DNA from: Collybiopsis luxurians FD-317 M1
Taxonomy: Eukaryota > Basidiomycota > Agaricomycetes > Agaricales > Omphalotaceae
DNA length: 64,000 nt
Direction of reading: 5' to 3'
NCBI GenBank assembly: GCA_000827265.1
Contig: KN834752.1
Location: 796,948 to 860,947 of the forward strand
The notes beneath the pieces are model-generated. The model was not told where the DNA came from. It worked only from the letters and a program-made list of their open reading frames with translations, and did not search any database. This document shows, one piece after another, positions 51,407 to 63,581 of this stretch (its first letter is position 1; each line of letters begins with the position of its first letter). The position numbers and the translations under genes were made by a program.

Positions 51407-52626
51407 TTAAAGCTTCTTTGCAAGCACCAGCGCGACAGGCCATTCCACGGTCAACTCGTCTTCTCCTTTGACTTGATGACCGTCCTTCCTCTCCTTCCCA
51501 GCAGCTTCCATCAAACTCGACCATGTGCGTTCGGCAAGAGTCTGTCCACCGTGTTTCTGCGCGTCATCCGGATGCCGCTCGAGGTACGTATGGAGCGAGC
51601 TAAAAGTGTGAAAGTATCCCAGCAGACCGTTCCAGGTTGTCTGGGTACGGAGTATTACGGGTAAAATAGTAGGTGGCCTTGGGGATGGAGAGCTGGAAGG
51701 AGCGGTGTCGTGATACGGTCCTAGATAGTCACCTTCGTTTGGAACTGAAAACTGCCAGTAACATGGTATACTCACCAGAGAAATAAACTCTGTCAGTGTC
51801 AGTCAACTTTCCAGACCCAAGTATTTGCTCCGGCTCCGGTACGTCAACCAAATGCCTCTCTAGAATGGTTCGACCGGGCCGTTCCCAATAAGGTCCGAGT
51901 GATGTGTCTGGGTCATTTCCTTGAAGATAGTGTGTAATCAAGGGGGTAACAGAAGGGTACTGTGGAAGACGAAACTCCGAGTACGTCTGGAGATTTGGTA
52001 AGCTGAGGAGCTGACAGATTATCGATATCGACGGAGCTCACCCAAAAACCCACTGTTCCGCCGGGCCTTAATACGCGTGAAATTTCGCGCCATTGCTTAT
52101 TCCAGTCAAACCAGTGTGCAGCCTGAGCTATGTCATGCTTGTGTTACTTGAATTTGGCTGAAGTCGAAGAAAAGATTCACCAGCTATAACCAAATCCACG
52201 CTCTCATCCTCAAGAAAATCGAGCTGCTCAGCTGAGGATTGAACGAAATCGAATTGTGGGGTGTTTTCTTCAAGCATTCAACATGGTTAGTTCTTGAATT
52301 ATGAGCCAGACATTCAAGCTCATACCTCCGCCAAGATGTTGCTGCGTGTGTAATTTAGCCTTCTCCACCATGCCTCTAGATGGCTCAACTCCAATAACAC
52401 GTTTAAAGGGATGTAGTTCGGTTGTCGCTTGGCCAGTGCCACATCCTAAGTCTACGGCAGTATTCCACCTGGGTCGGGAGAGGGATAGTTGAGAACTTGG
52501 TACGGGTAAAGCAGCGGGCCCTTGTTCGTGGTAGTTGAAAATAAATTGAAAAAGAGCTTTCGGATATGTGGGTCTGGAAGCTGCATAAACTGCCGCATCG
52601 AAGGATGTTTTGGCAAAGGTGGCCAT
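51407..52626 (-). CDS. Class I SAM-dependent methyltransferase
   Basis: Starts MATFAKTSFDAAVYAASRPTYP at ATG 52626; an in-frame upstream ATG at 52719 adds 31 residues without family features. Motif I is AVDLGCGTGQATTEL, then VIGVEPSRGMVEKA (acidic residue for the SAM ribose), the SAEQLDFLEDESVDLVIAAQ region and the AHWFDWNKQWREISRVLRPG helix. The C-terminal part has TLVDV-type charged helices and GDYLGPYHDTAP. This matches the Tmt1-like (trans-aconitate methyltransferase) group of fungal methyltransferases; substrate unknown. Several introns interrupt it. It runs in the same direction as the P450 gene. Confidence 0.82.
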
Positions 52627-52880
52627 TGGAAGTAAAGGATTAAGAATCAAATATAGACGGACCGGAGTCAAATAAAATGGATTCGGAGCCGCGCCGTTCA
52701 AGTGCACAGCGGATGCCATTCACCACCAAGTGTATCATTTTCAGACTGCCTGTATATCGCCCGTTATTGTAGACTCGGAAATCCTTTATGTTACATCGTA
52801 TTTAGTCAATAAAGCATTTATACAAAGCAAGCTAATTCAGGCCAATGTTTCCATGGACAGTTCTCGCCTCCAATCATAAT

Positions 52881-53820
52881 TTACAAAAATTTAGAGGCCT
52901 ATACAGTTGTTAGTGTTTTGAGCCGAATATCAAGTGAAGCGAACAAATTGGACTCACCAAACCCATCAGGCCACCTAGTCCACCCGAATTTCCCCCGCCC
53001 ATCATTGAGCTCATTTTGCTCTGTACGAGCATCTTCATAACCATCATACCAGCGCCGTTGACTGCATCTTGCTTGGAGCCAGAAGAAGCGCCTCCAGAAG
53101 ACTCGAATAAGTTTGAAGCTTCGGCCATGGCCATACTGATAAGTTGCGATTGAGAAGATCCTCCGCCTGAACCTCCGGAAGCGAATTGCTTGAAGATCTG
53201 TCACATTTCATGATTGGGATAGATATCGACGATAAGAGATGAGGGCCCATTGTAGGCTTACCTGAAGAGCAGCAGCGCTACCCATAGCTCCAGCATCGAG
53301 GGAGCCAGCATTACCTCTCTCGTAGGCTTCTTTGTGGGAGTTGGTGACATGTTCTTCGTCGATAGGCTCTTCGTGCTCGCTCTAAAATGTCGGATATTGA
53401 GGAAACAATAATATCCCCAATTACGATAACACTTGCCGAGTTGTTCTTCACGTAGTTCATAGCATGGGAAAACATACTAGAATGGCCAGATCCTTGTTGA
53501 GAAGCAGTTTCGACAACCTCGTCCTCATTGACTGAATAGATGATTAGTCTTTGATTGCTTAGGGGCGCATAAGAATGACCCACAGCTTGGACGGTGTTGG
53601 CCCTGAGGCTGGTTATCAGGAGAGTTGTATTCAGAGCCGCCGGTCCTGGAGACATTGGCTAGAAGCAAATGAAACTTTGATAAAAAAACAGTGGGCAATA
53701 TAGTAGGACTAACAGTGAGATTCGCTATAGGCCTCGTAGCCCTGTTTGGCGAGGTTGATAAAAGAATCCTGAGATGATCGTCAAGATCTGACTACGGTAT
53801 AGGATGAGAAGGTGTACCAT
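52881..53820 (-). CDS. Beta-flanking-like glycine/serine-rich protein
   Basis: The spliced protein begins M-DSFINLAKQGYEAYSESH. It goes on with NEDEVVETASQQGSGHSS, MFSHAMNYVKNNSAS, EEPIDEEHVTNSHKEAYERG, NAGSLDAGAMGSAAALQ, SQSQLISMAMAEASNLFESS and GNSGGLGGLMGL, and ends ASKFL at TAA 52883-52881. The first exon is only the ATG (53818-53820), followed by GTACAC and an acceptor before DSFINL. This architecture matches, as I remember it, the mushroom gene called beta-flanking gene (DUF7721-like), known from the vicinity of the HD mating-type locus. No homeodomain or MIP gene occurs in this window, so that locus is not implied. Function is unknown. Confidence 0.75.
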
Positions 53821-54371
53821 TTGTGAAGAAGAGTGGAAGGTGAAAGTGAAAGATGGGATGTTGATGTCAATGAGAGGGCTATGTACTTGGATGCAATTTC
53901 GGCTTCCATGGGAAAATCGACGTCATCAAAGTTGCCAGCGGCGTTTCCAGGCGTTTCCCCGCAGCTAACCTCGTCACAAAGACTCACACCAGTCCATTCA
54001 GACTGTCCAGTTGTGAGCTATTCCTTAAGCATTGCGTGTCTGCATTGCATTTACTTGCCCCCAGGCTCTTCATGGAGGTCACCCAACAGTTAGAAAATGA
54101 TGATCTTCTAGATCGGCTTCAAGCAGTTACTTATGTCGCGAGCAACGCCGAGCATGGTAAACAGCCTACGAGTGAGAGTGCAGAATTTAAGAAGAGTATT
54201 CGAAAAATCTGAAAAATCTGAATTCAATACGCGCCATGCATGAGATCCACGTGGCACGCGTTTTGATTTCTGTTGAGCATCACATGACTCACTCAACTAA
54301 CCTCTTCGTCTCGACAACGTTGATTTCAATTCGACAACTTATCAGCTCGCTGTTACATACAAGTATCGGCC
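53821..54371 (+). other. Divergent intergenic region with a weak small open frame
   Basis: One plus-strand frame is open from about 53875 to a TGA near 54212; its only Met (54072) gives 46 residues (MEVTQQLENDDLLDRLQAV, then KKSIRKI). The composition looks protein-like but it has no clear promoter, splice or family. It may be chance or the end of an unrecognised small gene. The rest is the promoter side of SMC4 and of the beta-flanking-like gene. Confidence 0.25.
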
Positions 54372-57300
54372 ATGCCCCCTCGACGTTCATCTCGCTCTAG
54401 GGCGTCGGCTGAGCCTACCCCAGTAGAGCCCATACCGATGAAACGGAAAAGAGGCCAACCACCTGTCGTCGTCGTCGACGACGTCCAGGAAAAGGAAAAT
54501 CTTCAGAAACCGCCTTCCAAATCTAGGAGAAGTTCATCAGATCGCTTAACTGGCTCAACTTCTACGAGATCCAGAAACTCTACGCGTCGAGAGCCCACCG
54601 AGCCCACCGTGGAAGAAGTGCCAGATACAGACCAGGAGGAAGAGGAAGAGGAAAACGAGCCCCCCAAGAAGAGAACGAGACCTTCTTTGGAAAAAGTTGA
54701 AGAATCTGAGGAGAGCGGAGCAGATGAGGAGAAACCAGAGAGACGAGCCACTCAGGCTAGACCCAAACAGACTGCAAAACGAGGACGGTCTACTCGTGTT
54801 GCGAGTGGGGCTCGGTCTGCTCGTTCCCAGAAACCTGTTCCCATCTCGTCAGATGAGGAAGATGGAGAGGTTCCTGACGCCGATGTCAAAATGGCGGAGA
54901 AAGAGAACTCGGATTTCGAGGAACCGAAGCGTGTTGTCAGGTCCAAACAAACTGCCAGGCGAGGAAGGCCCCCTCGAGGCTCAACAGCTCACGCCCGTCC
55001 TGCTCCTGCATCGAACCCGGTTACTGTAGTGCCATCAGATGAGAAGGGGGGATCCGACAAGGGCGCGAAAATGGAAGAGGAGCCAGACTCAGAAGTCGAG
55101 GAATACGAGATACCTGAGAGAAGGGATCGATCTCCTACGAAGCGAGGACAAACCGTCGACCCGATCAAGCCAGAGAAGAATTTAGATGCTATGGACGATG
55201 ACCTGGAGGAAGAAGAGGAGCAGTCACTCTTGATGGACCACCCGCCTGTCTTGCCCTCGTCTCCTTCCAAAGCCAAGGTCATTCCTGAGGAACCCAAAGG
55301 CCCTCGACCGCGACTAGTTATCCACAAGCTTGCTCTTGTCAACTTCAAAAGTTATGCCGGTCGGCAGGTAATTGGTCCCTTCCACAAGGTATTCTTCCAC
55401 TATCAGCTCGTCCGACCGTTTCTGACCACTATCTACAGTCTTTTTCTGCCATCGTCGGTGCCAATGGTTCAGGAAAATCCAACACCATCGATGCACTTCT
55501 TTTTGTGTTTGGTTACCGCGCCTCTAAAATGCGACAAGGCAAACTTTCCGAGCTCATTCACAACTCTGCACGTTATCCTGATCTTGACCACTGTTCCGTT
55601 GAAATTCACTTCCGTGAAATCATTGACAAGGTAAGCCCTGCTCTTCTTCCCCCGCCACATTTTTCGCCAACTACGCTTTAGCCTGGCCCGGATGAATTTG
55701 AAATCGTTCCTGATTCCAATCTTGTCGTATCCAGACATGCTTATAAGGACAACAGCAGCAAGTATACTATCAATGAATGCACTAGTTCATACAGCGCTGT
55801 TCAAACCTTACTGAAGGGACGCGGAATTGACTTGGATCATAAGCGATTCCTGATTCTACAGGTCTGTCCTTCAGTATTCTGAAATGGATTACGCTGATAT
55901 AATGTATCCAGGGCGAAGTAGAGTCGATCGCACAAATGAAGCCCAAGGGCGGGGAGCATGACGATGGTCTTCTCGAATATCTAGAGGACATTATCGGCAC
56001 CTCCAAATACAAGGAACCCATTGAAGAGGCGTTTGTGGAACTCGAAAACCTGCAGGACTCGCGTCAGGAGAAGTTGAACCGTCTGCGCATAGTGGAGAAG
56101 GAGAAGAATGCGCTGGAGGAAAAGAAGAAGGAAGCAGAAGACTATCTACGCCTCCAAAACAAGTTGACACTAGCGCAGTCGAAACTATTCCAGTTCTACA
56201 TATGGCAGACGCTGAACAAGGAGAGGAAAATTCAAGGGCAACAGGTATACTCCTCTTTCATCCTCCTGGCCGGATTTATTTGACTCGTAAACTTTGCAGG
56301 CCCAGGCCGAGTCGGAGCTCGAAGCTGAGAAGGCTAAGAATCAGGGAAACATCGAACTCTTTGAACAGCTTCAAATTCAGTATAAAGAGCAGGAAAATGC
56401 ATACAAGGTGAGCATCTTCCGTTTCCTCTATGAAGTTCACTGTACTAAAGTTGGCATTAGCATATCCAAGGCCAACTTGCCGAAGTAAACAGAGAAGTGG
56501 CCGAAAACGAAAAGCAAGAAATTGGTTTGACGGAAAAGAGGAAGCACGCTTCTGGGAAGTACAAAAAGCTCAAGAAGAGTGTCAACGATGCAAGTATATT
56601 TTCCTGACTACCGCTGGAGCAAAAATTTATTCCTTCTCAGGCCCAGTCCGCCCTCAGAGCCGCGAAACATACGATCGAGGACAGCGAAGAGAAAGTGGTC
56701 AAAGAGAAGAGGAAATTGGAAGAATATGAAGAGTCGCTAGTGGAAGAGGAAAAGGTTTTGGAAGAAATCCAGGATGGTCTTCGAGGTTGATCTTTTTTCG
56801 ATTATCGATAGTCGTGGCATGAACTAACTCTATCTGAAGATAAAACGCAAAAATTCTACGAGCAGAAGGAGGTTTTGCAGAAAGACCTTCAGCCTTGGAC
56901 TGCTAAAATCAACACTAAACAGCAGGAAATTGATGTCGCTAGGGGTGAACGGGACGCGCTGATGGGGAGAGTCAAAGCTGTCCAAACGGATCTCGAGGAA
57001 GCCGAGGAGCATCTCAAAAAGGTCACAGAGGACCGGAAGGAGAAGAACGAGTTGCTTGAAGAAGCTAAACACGAAATGGCCGAGCTCAACGTTAAGAAAC
57101 AGGCTGTGACAGAGAAACTGACCGTAAGCACGCTCTTCACTTTGTTTATTTGTTTCGTCTCTGAGCTGCTCGGAAAATTAGAAAGCGCAAGCTGCCGAGA
57201 AGGAGTGGCGAGCGAAAGCGGGTTCTTCGCAACAGCGAGTATTTGAGGCCAAAGCATCTCAGGCTGAAAGCAGATCCCAGGGTAAGGTCCTCGAGAGCCT

Positions 57301-60036
57301 AACCCGACTTCGAGATTCCGGACGAATCACTGGCTTTCATGTATGTTTTTGTTGCTTCTCAATTCCGGCTATTGGGTAATTTTTTTTTTCCCTTATAGGG
57401 TCGTCTGGGTAGCCTTGGCACTATTCCTGAGCAGTACGACGTCGCTATCACTACCGCCTGCCCGAGTTTAAACAATATGGTTGTCGACACCGTGGAAGAA
57501 GGCCAAAAGTGTCTAGAGTATCTCCGTTCTCAGAATATTGGTCGAGCGACGTTCATGGTGCTCGAAAAGATTAGTTTTCCTGAATCGGCACTTGCTACTA
57601 GACGCACTCCGGAAAATGCTCCGAGGCTGTTTGACCTTATTACTCCCAAGAGTGCCAAGTTTGCGCAAGTCTTCTACAAAGCTGTTGGTGATACGCTGGT
57701 CGCGAACGACATGGATCAAGCTAATCGTATTGCGTTTGGAGAGAAACGGACAAAGGTAGTGACCTTGGCAGGTCAAGTCATCGAAACTTCTGGGGCCATG
57801 TCTGGTGGAGGAGGTGCCCCTGCTAGGGGTGGAATGAGCTCAAAATTGACCAAGGAGTCGGTCAGTCCTCGCCAACTGCAGGAATTGGAGCAAGAAAGGG
57901 ATCAAGCTCAGAAGAAGCTCCAAGAGGCGACGGAGGCGGTGCGCAGTGCCGAAAGCGAGCTGGAGCAACTGACTCGTGCTGCCCCCAAAATCGACTTGCG
58001 CTTCGAGAAGCTCGGTCTCGACATCTCGCAGTCGAAGCTTCGAATTGAAGAAGCAGAGAAACGGCTCAGAGACTTGAGGTTGGTACTACTTTTCATTATG
58101 CGTTTCCAGAAATTCTCACGTCCTGCGACCACAGAGCGCATAGTAAGCCCGACAAGAACGACGTTGCTCGAATTCAGACCCTCGAAAGGAACCTTCAGAA
58201 ACTCGAGTCGGATCTTGAAGGTCTACAGGCGAAAGCCAGTCAGATTGAAGCTTCTCTGCAGCAAGTCGAGGATAAGATCTTACAAATCGGCGGCTCCAAA
58301 CTGATCGCCCAGAAATCCAAAGTTGAAGGCCTCAGAAACCACATCAACCTCACGAACGACGCGATCACCAATGCTGAGGTCTCCAAAGCTAAAGCGGAGA
58401 AGGACATCGTCAAGCATCAACACGCCGTCGACCGCGACTCGGCTGACCTTCACCAAATAGAGGAAGAATTAGCGAAGCTTGACGAGGGTCTGGCCAAAGC
58501 TCAAGGCTTTATTGAGGAATTGAGGGAGCAGTGTGAGGCCATCCAGCAAAAAGCAGATAATGAGCGGGAGATATTGCAAGAACGAAAGGAAGAGCTTGAC
58601 CACACTGCCGAGGAGCTCGAAGCATTCCGAGCAACAGAGGTTAGTACTATGGAAAAGTAGAAGCTAGTCTTACTATCTGACCATTCGCCGATAGACTAAG
58701 CTTCAAAAAGCTATCGAAGGTTATGCGAAAGTTTTGAAAGATTGCGGAAGTCAACTGGATCACTTCCAGAAAATGCATGATGCCCTATCTTTGGAGGAGG
58801 TCGAGTAAGTTGCCATTTATCTCCTGTCACCACCCATTTATCGTCCATCGTCTATGTAGTGATGATGAGGAAGAGGAAGGGGAGGAAGACGATACAGCGG
58901 GGCCAGAACACCAAAATCCTGATAGTAATCTGGAGAACCGGGAAGCCGCCGTCAAAGCGGAACCGACAGAGGCTCCAGAAGGTGACGGGCGCACCGGGCG
59001 CAACGATCTTCCAGCTATAACGAAGGCTGAGCTGGCGAAGGCTAACGAGCGAGACATGAAGATTGAGATACAAGCTCTGGAAGGTATGTTTAATCTGATA
59101 GAAAGATCTATTTTCGTGTTCATTCTTTACCCAGATGAAATCAAGCGGTCAAAACCCAACCTGAATGTTCTCGAAGAGTATAAGCGTCGTGAAGCAGAAT
59201 ATCTAAGTCGCCACGATGATCTCGAGAAGGTCGTTGCTTTACGTGATAGCCAGAAAAAGACGTACGAAGATCTTCGTAAGCTGCGGCTGGATGAGTTTAT
59301 GGCCGGCTTCAGTACGATTTCGCTCAAGCTCAAAGAGATGTATCAGGCAAGTGGTCCTCATTTCCATCTCTCCCGGATAAAGAAATAATATCAGATCTAG
59401 ATGATCACGCAAGGAGGGAATGCCGAACTGGAGCTGGTCGACAGCATGGATCCTTTTGCGGAAGGAATTATCTTCAGTGTCATGCCTCCAAAGAAGAGCT
59501 GGAAGAACATTTCTAATTTGTCTGGTGGCGAAAAGGTACTGTGGTTTCTCCGCAGATTCAGAGCAGTCCTGACTACTTCGTGACACAGACCCTGAGTTCC
59601 CTCGCCCTGGTCTTCGCTCTACATGTTTTCAAGGCGAGTCCAACACTCTGCTTACCTACGTCAATATTGAGCCTTCGTTTTTATAGCCTACCCCTCTTTA
59701 CTTCATGGATGAAATTGATGCCGCTCTTGACTTCCGAAACGTATCTATCATCGCGAATTATATCAAGGATAGGACGAAAAACGCCCAGTTCATCATTATC
59801 TCCCTGCGGTACGAGGTGTTCTTCCAATTCTTTGCCTACATTGTACTCATCTGCATCGTAGAAACGACATGTTCGAATTGAGTCATCGCCTTATTGGTAT
59901 CTACAAGACTGCCAATGTTACTCAGAGTATCTCCATCGACAACCATGCATTGACTGCTCGTCCTACGGGTGGTGCTCATCCTTCGAATGCATCGAAAGCT
60001 AGTTCATCGTCCAGTCCGGCAGAGTCGTCTTCGTAG
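54372..60036 (+). CDS. SMC4: Condensin subunit SMC4
   Basis: This is the ATPase subunit of condensin that folds mitotic chromosomes. A long charged N-terminal tail of about 310 residues precedes the head domain. Head: LVIHKLALVNFKSYAG, then Walker A IVGANGSGKSNTIDALLF (55449-55500). Coiled coils run 55900-57340. The hinge (57390-57810) holds GRLGSLGTIPEQYDVAITT and AGQVIETSGAMSGGGG. Coiled coils continue to 59400. The C-terminal head holds NISNLSGGEKTLSSLALVFAL (signature), PLYFMDEIDAALDFRNVSI (Walker B and D loop) and RTKNAQFIIISLR. The end is Ser-rich. About 13 short introns interrupt it. The DFRNV/NYIKDRTKNAQ wording is SMC4-specific. Confidence 0.93.
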
Positions 60037-60208
60037 AATTGACAAACTAGCTCACCCTGCCTGATAGTCTTTATTATTATAATTTTTCCCATTCTTATTT
60101 TTTCTTGATTCTGTATCTGTCGCTGTACTATCTTGAGTGCAATTATAATTCAACCTTGCTTTAGCTTCTATAGCTTACGAGTATGTGCCTCACGAGCTTT
60201 AACAGACT

Positions 60209-60305
60209 GCTTCCTTAGCTCAGTCGGTAGAGCGCGAGTCTCATACTCGTGAGAGACGTTGGTCTTATAATCTCGAGGTCGCAAGTTCGAGCCTTGCAGG
60301 GAGCA
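60209..60305 (+). tRNA. tRNA-Met (anticodon CAT) with a 24-nt intron
   Basis: Acceptor stem GCTTCCT/AGGGAGC, D arm GCTC-GAGC, and T arm GCAAG-TTCGAGC-CTTGC are complete. The anticodon CAT is at 60242-60244. Anticodon stem CGAGT pairs with TCTCG (60271-60275), including the U31-U39 pair also seen in other fungal elongator tRNA-Met genes. The canonical intron after position 37 spans 60246-60269. The acceptor pattern and A/B boxes fit elongator rather than initiator Met. Confidence 0.88.
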
Positions 60306-60591
60306 GTGATCGTAGTTTTTGTACTGTCGCTGGAGCCTGATGTTTGAGATAAATTTACTTTTGTTACTAGTCCCTTGAGGGAAAAACTGGTCCTCGATCA
60401 CCCCGAAAAGTTCTCAGCTCTCTTACACTTGTCTGACGCAGAAACACATCATCACATTTACAGCCATACTAAATTAAATGTGACTACCAAAGTTCCCCAA
60501 AAAACCCAGAAAACAGAAAATTCCATCCATTACTTTTGGCGTTGATACTAAGAAGTAGTCAACTTTTCCGTAATGAGCGAAGTCAATAAAT

Positions 60592-61580
60592 TTAAGAGGA
60601 GGGTTCGTAGCAGAATCCATCGCTATCGGTGATGAAGTCGACGCTTCCATCGGGCTGGGTTTGGCCTCCTGTGAAATTTGTGAGTATTTTGTTTAATCCT
60701 CAAGGAATCAAATCTGATCCAGACCGAAGTTGTCAGCGTCACTGGCATCGTGGCACTGAGAGAAAAGTGAGCAGGTCAACAGAGGGCTTCCGTTCTATAT
60801 TGCATTGCATTTTGTTAGTTATGGGACGACTTCTGACCGTATAACTGGTACAAACCTTGCCATTGTTGTCGTGGTAAGCTTAAGGAATGATAAGCTTCTC
60901 GTTGTCGTTGATACCGCAAATGAGACTCACTGTTGATGAACGCGCATCCTTGAACGCCGAGACACATAGTCTGGCAGTCTGTACACAACCACCCAGGAGG
61001 TTCAGTCTTTCGAGTGGCGTGCGAAATAATGAAAACTGACCTTCGATAGTATCGACCAAGCCGAACGTCAAGTAATCACTGGCCTGAGTCGCCCCAGTAA
61101 GATTACTGAACGTCGGGACCCAAGGGCTCTTAGGCGCAGGCGGCTGGGGCTTGGGGCAGTGCAGGCAGAAGGGGAGGAGGTCGAGGATTTCACAGATAAG
61201 CTAGATATTGGGCAGAAAGTTTAGTCTGGCAGCAGGTGTAGAGAGGTGGCACAAACCTCGTCTAACAACCAAGGAATGACCCATCCAAGGACGGCACCCG
61301 GGTTCTGCCCGTAATACCAACCGGGCTTGCAGTTAGGCTGCCAAGGCGGGATGGGAGCACCATAATGGTTCTGAGGGGTGAGGAGTCCGCCGAGGGCGGT
61401 CGAGAGCTAAAATGAAAGCAAGGTAAATGGCTGGAATCACCGGTCTCAAGGCGTGCTGCTCACAGTGTTCTGGGCGAAAGTGGAGACACCAGAGCTCTGC
61501 GCGGCGGTAGTGTTGGAAGAATCGGTTTGTGCGAGAACTCCAACGCTGAAGGCGGCGACAAGGAAGGCAAAGAAACGCAT
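60592..61580 (-). CDS. Secreted cysteine-containing protein, possibly fruiting-body associated
   Basis: Starts MRFFAFLVAAFSVGVLA at ATG 61580, a signal peptide ending near residue 17. The mature part has LSTALGGLLTPQNHYGAPIPP, CKPGWYYGQNPG, LICEILDLLPFCLHCPKP and SNLTGATQASDYLTFGLVDT. A cysteine core follows with DCQTMCLGVQGCAFIN, a pattern like PAN/apple-type cysteine pairs in fungal secreted proteins. It ends GQTQPDGSVDFITDSDG-FCYEP near TAA 60594-60592. Five or so introns fit in phase. I recall similar proteins from fruiting-body-expressed families of mushrooms, but did not verify it. A TATA box lies about 60 bp upstream of the start. Confidence 0.65.
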
Positions 61581-61638
61581 AGTTGTTAACAAGCGGGGAA
61601 CTGCTGTGAGCTGAAGGAATAGGGCCTCGACTACCTTG

Positions 61639-61646
61639 CTTTTATA
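61639..61646 (-). promoter_or_regulatory. TATA box of the secreted protein gene
   Basis: The reverse complement reads TATAAAAG about 60 bp upstream of ATG 61580. Confidence 0.55.
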
Positions 61647-62815
61647 GCACCTTCATTACTCCGCCTGGTGCCTCGGAATAAGTAATTGGAAAGTTTCGGC
61701 AAAAGTTTCTGTACCCTCGTTCCAGCTTCTTCATTCAATCGCCACAAAAAAGGCAGTTCCTGCTCGGCTTTAGCTAATTGCACGATGCACCTGTCTAGCT
61801 TATTGGCATTAGAGAAAAGGAAGCCGTCGACATGCGTCCCTTGCAAGGGGTTCCGCGAGAGGTGCCATTGGCTCAGAGTAATGACTGCGAATGAGGAAGC
61901 ATGTTAGAATCAATATTCACGTCATCAGCGTTCAAGTAACGTTTCAACTTGAAGGAGAATCTGACAGAATTGGAATACCGCTTCGCTTGCAGAACTTACA
62001 GGCAATTGAAATGCATCAGGAATCAGACGTTTTGTCTGTTCACCGTGTCACTGAGATCTTGAAGTTAACGAAAGTCAACTTCCGCCTGGCGCGCGTGTGG
62101 ATGTACCGGTGGCTACCAGAGAGGGACAGTGAGACAAGACAGTGACGAAGGCAAAGCCATCTTTTACGAAAGTCCCGTGGGCACCTTTCAACAAATTTAC
62201 GCTCGATTTACGCAGCTCTTTCCACGGGCTCAAGAGGCCTTGACGTCTGGAATCCTTTCTGTCGAAAACCCGTGTACCTGACCTTGTCATAGCTGAGCAT
62301 ATAGGTTTTTCGAGAAATGACTTGATATGTTTCGGAGGGACATGGGAGGACAGATAAGAAAAGAAAAAAATATTGATTGTCCCTTTGCAATCACCGAACA
62401 ACTACTGACAATTGACATCCAGGTTGTAAAATGTATGTATCAGTCGTTCGTGCGTCAGTTCCTTAAGACTCAACTCATCTACAGGAGCATTACACTCTCT
62501 TTACGGAGTTAGAAGCTCTTTCAGCATTCCTACTGTCGCGGACTAAAGATAGAGTCTCAATGGTCTCAGCGGCCTCACTGGTGCCTTACCGCTGGAAGCA
62601 GTTTGTACATCAATGTCTAGGGATGGCCGCATTCAAAGGTTGGCGGCACGTTTACAGTACTCGGAAGAGCCTGGGCAGTGAATGGGGTGTACCTGGTAAG
62701 TGACGATGTCCTTCAAGCCTCGTCCGTCGTTGACCATTACTCGTCATACATCTTATATGTTAGATCCCAAGATATATGTAGTACAGAAATTTGACCCTGG
62801 TGTCAAGTCAAAGGT
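61647..62815. other. 1.2-kb gap, no supported gene
   Basis: Several short frames on both strands (61686-62512) lack any recognisable feature. Likely promoter of the secreted protein gene and 3' flank of the ankyrin gene. Confidence 0.45.
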
Positions 62816-63581
62816 CTAATCTTCGTCGGATCCCGAACCTGAGCCAGAACCCGCTTCTCCTTCGTCATCTGAGATGGCGTCAAACGCGGTCTCAACTAGC
62901 TCATTTGAATACTCACCACTGGCAATATCGTCCTGCGACACCGTCGCAGTCGCTTGAGCCTTTCTAAACAACTTCCTCGTATCCTCATCAGACGGAGGAA
63001 CAAAGTCTAGGGCCAGCTCGCCCTTCTTGTCCCGTATGCTGGTGTCTGCACCTGCATCAAGGAGGGATCCAACAACATATGAGCGTAGACCGTCGTCTTC
63101 TAGTTGACAAGCAAGATGAAGAGGAGTGGCACGATTAATCCGATTAATTGGGTCAACATCACATCCTTCATGGGAGAGAATATGTTCTAGGACATCAACG
63201 GAACCATTCTGGACACTGAGAATTGGCTCAGATTGATGATCATGTTCTCTGAAAGCTCGACTTACGCGATGTGTAAAGCTGGTTCATGCGAGCTGAACAG
63301 GTGTGATCATCGCATAAAGGCGAACTCGTACCTGTATTACCGAGCCTGTGGAATAATTCCTATCAGTATCAACCAAATGAGAAGAGCAAAAAGACTTGCC
63401 CATCTTGAAAGTTTATATCGAAATCATCGTTTTCAAAAACCTCTAGTAGCATATCTTCATCGTCTGTCCTTGCTGCAGCCAGTAATCGCTCATCTAGCCA
63501 TATCAATCTATTGCATACAGGGAGCGGCGAACAAAAAGAAAAATACATACTGCTACTAGCTCCTTCTTGGGTTTCAGACAT
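62816..63581 (-). CDS. Small ankyrin-repeat protein (possibly YAR1-like)
   Basis: Starts MSETQEGASSNERLLAAARTDDED at ATG 63581; the splice GTATGT...GCTAG just after GASS fuses cleanly to NERLLAA. Ankyrin repeats follow: FDINFQDG, GNTALHIA-type text after an intron, HEGCDVDPINRINRATPLHLA and LLDAGADTSIRDKKGELALDF. The tail (DIASGEYSNE and a GSGSGSGSDED acidic end) is typical of small ankyrin proteins such as YAR1, a chaperone for ribosomal protein Rps3; exact orthology was not shown. Length is about 190-200 residues. Its start codon abuts that of the divergent kinase gene. Confidence 0.65.

Noticed and set aside
48745..52626. A biosynthetic gene cluster around the P450
   Set aside because: No polyketide, peptide, terpene or other backbone enzyme was found in the window, so a cluster is not supported.
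52881..53820. HD mating-type locus suggested by the beta-flanking-like gene
   Set aside because: No homeodomain genes or mitochondrial intermediate peptidase gene are present in the window.
60168..60401. A 77-codon minus-strand open frame over the tRNA gene
   Set aside because: It is antisense to tRNA-Met. Frames with text like SNLRPRDYKTN are well known false proteins read from tRNA genes.
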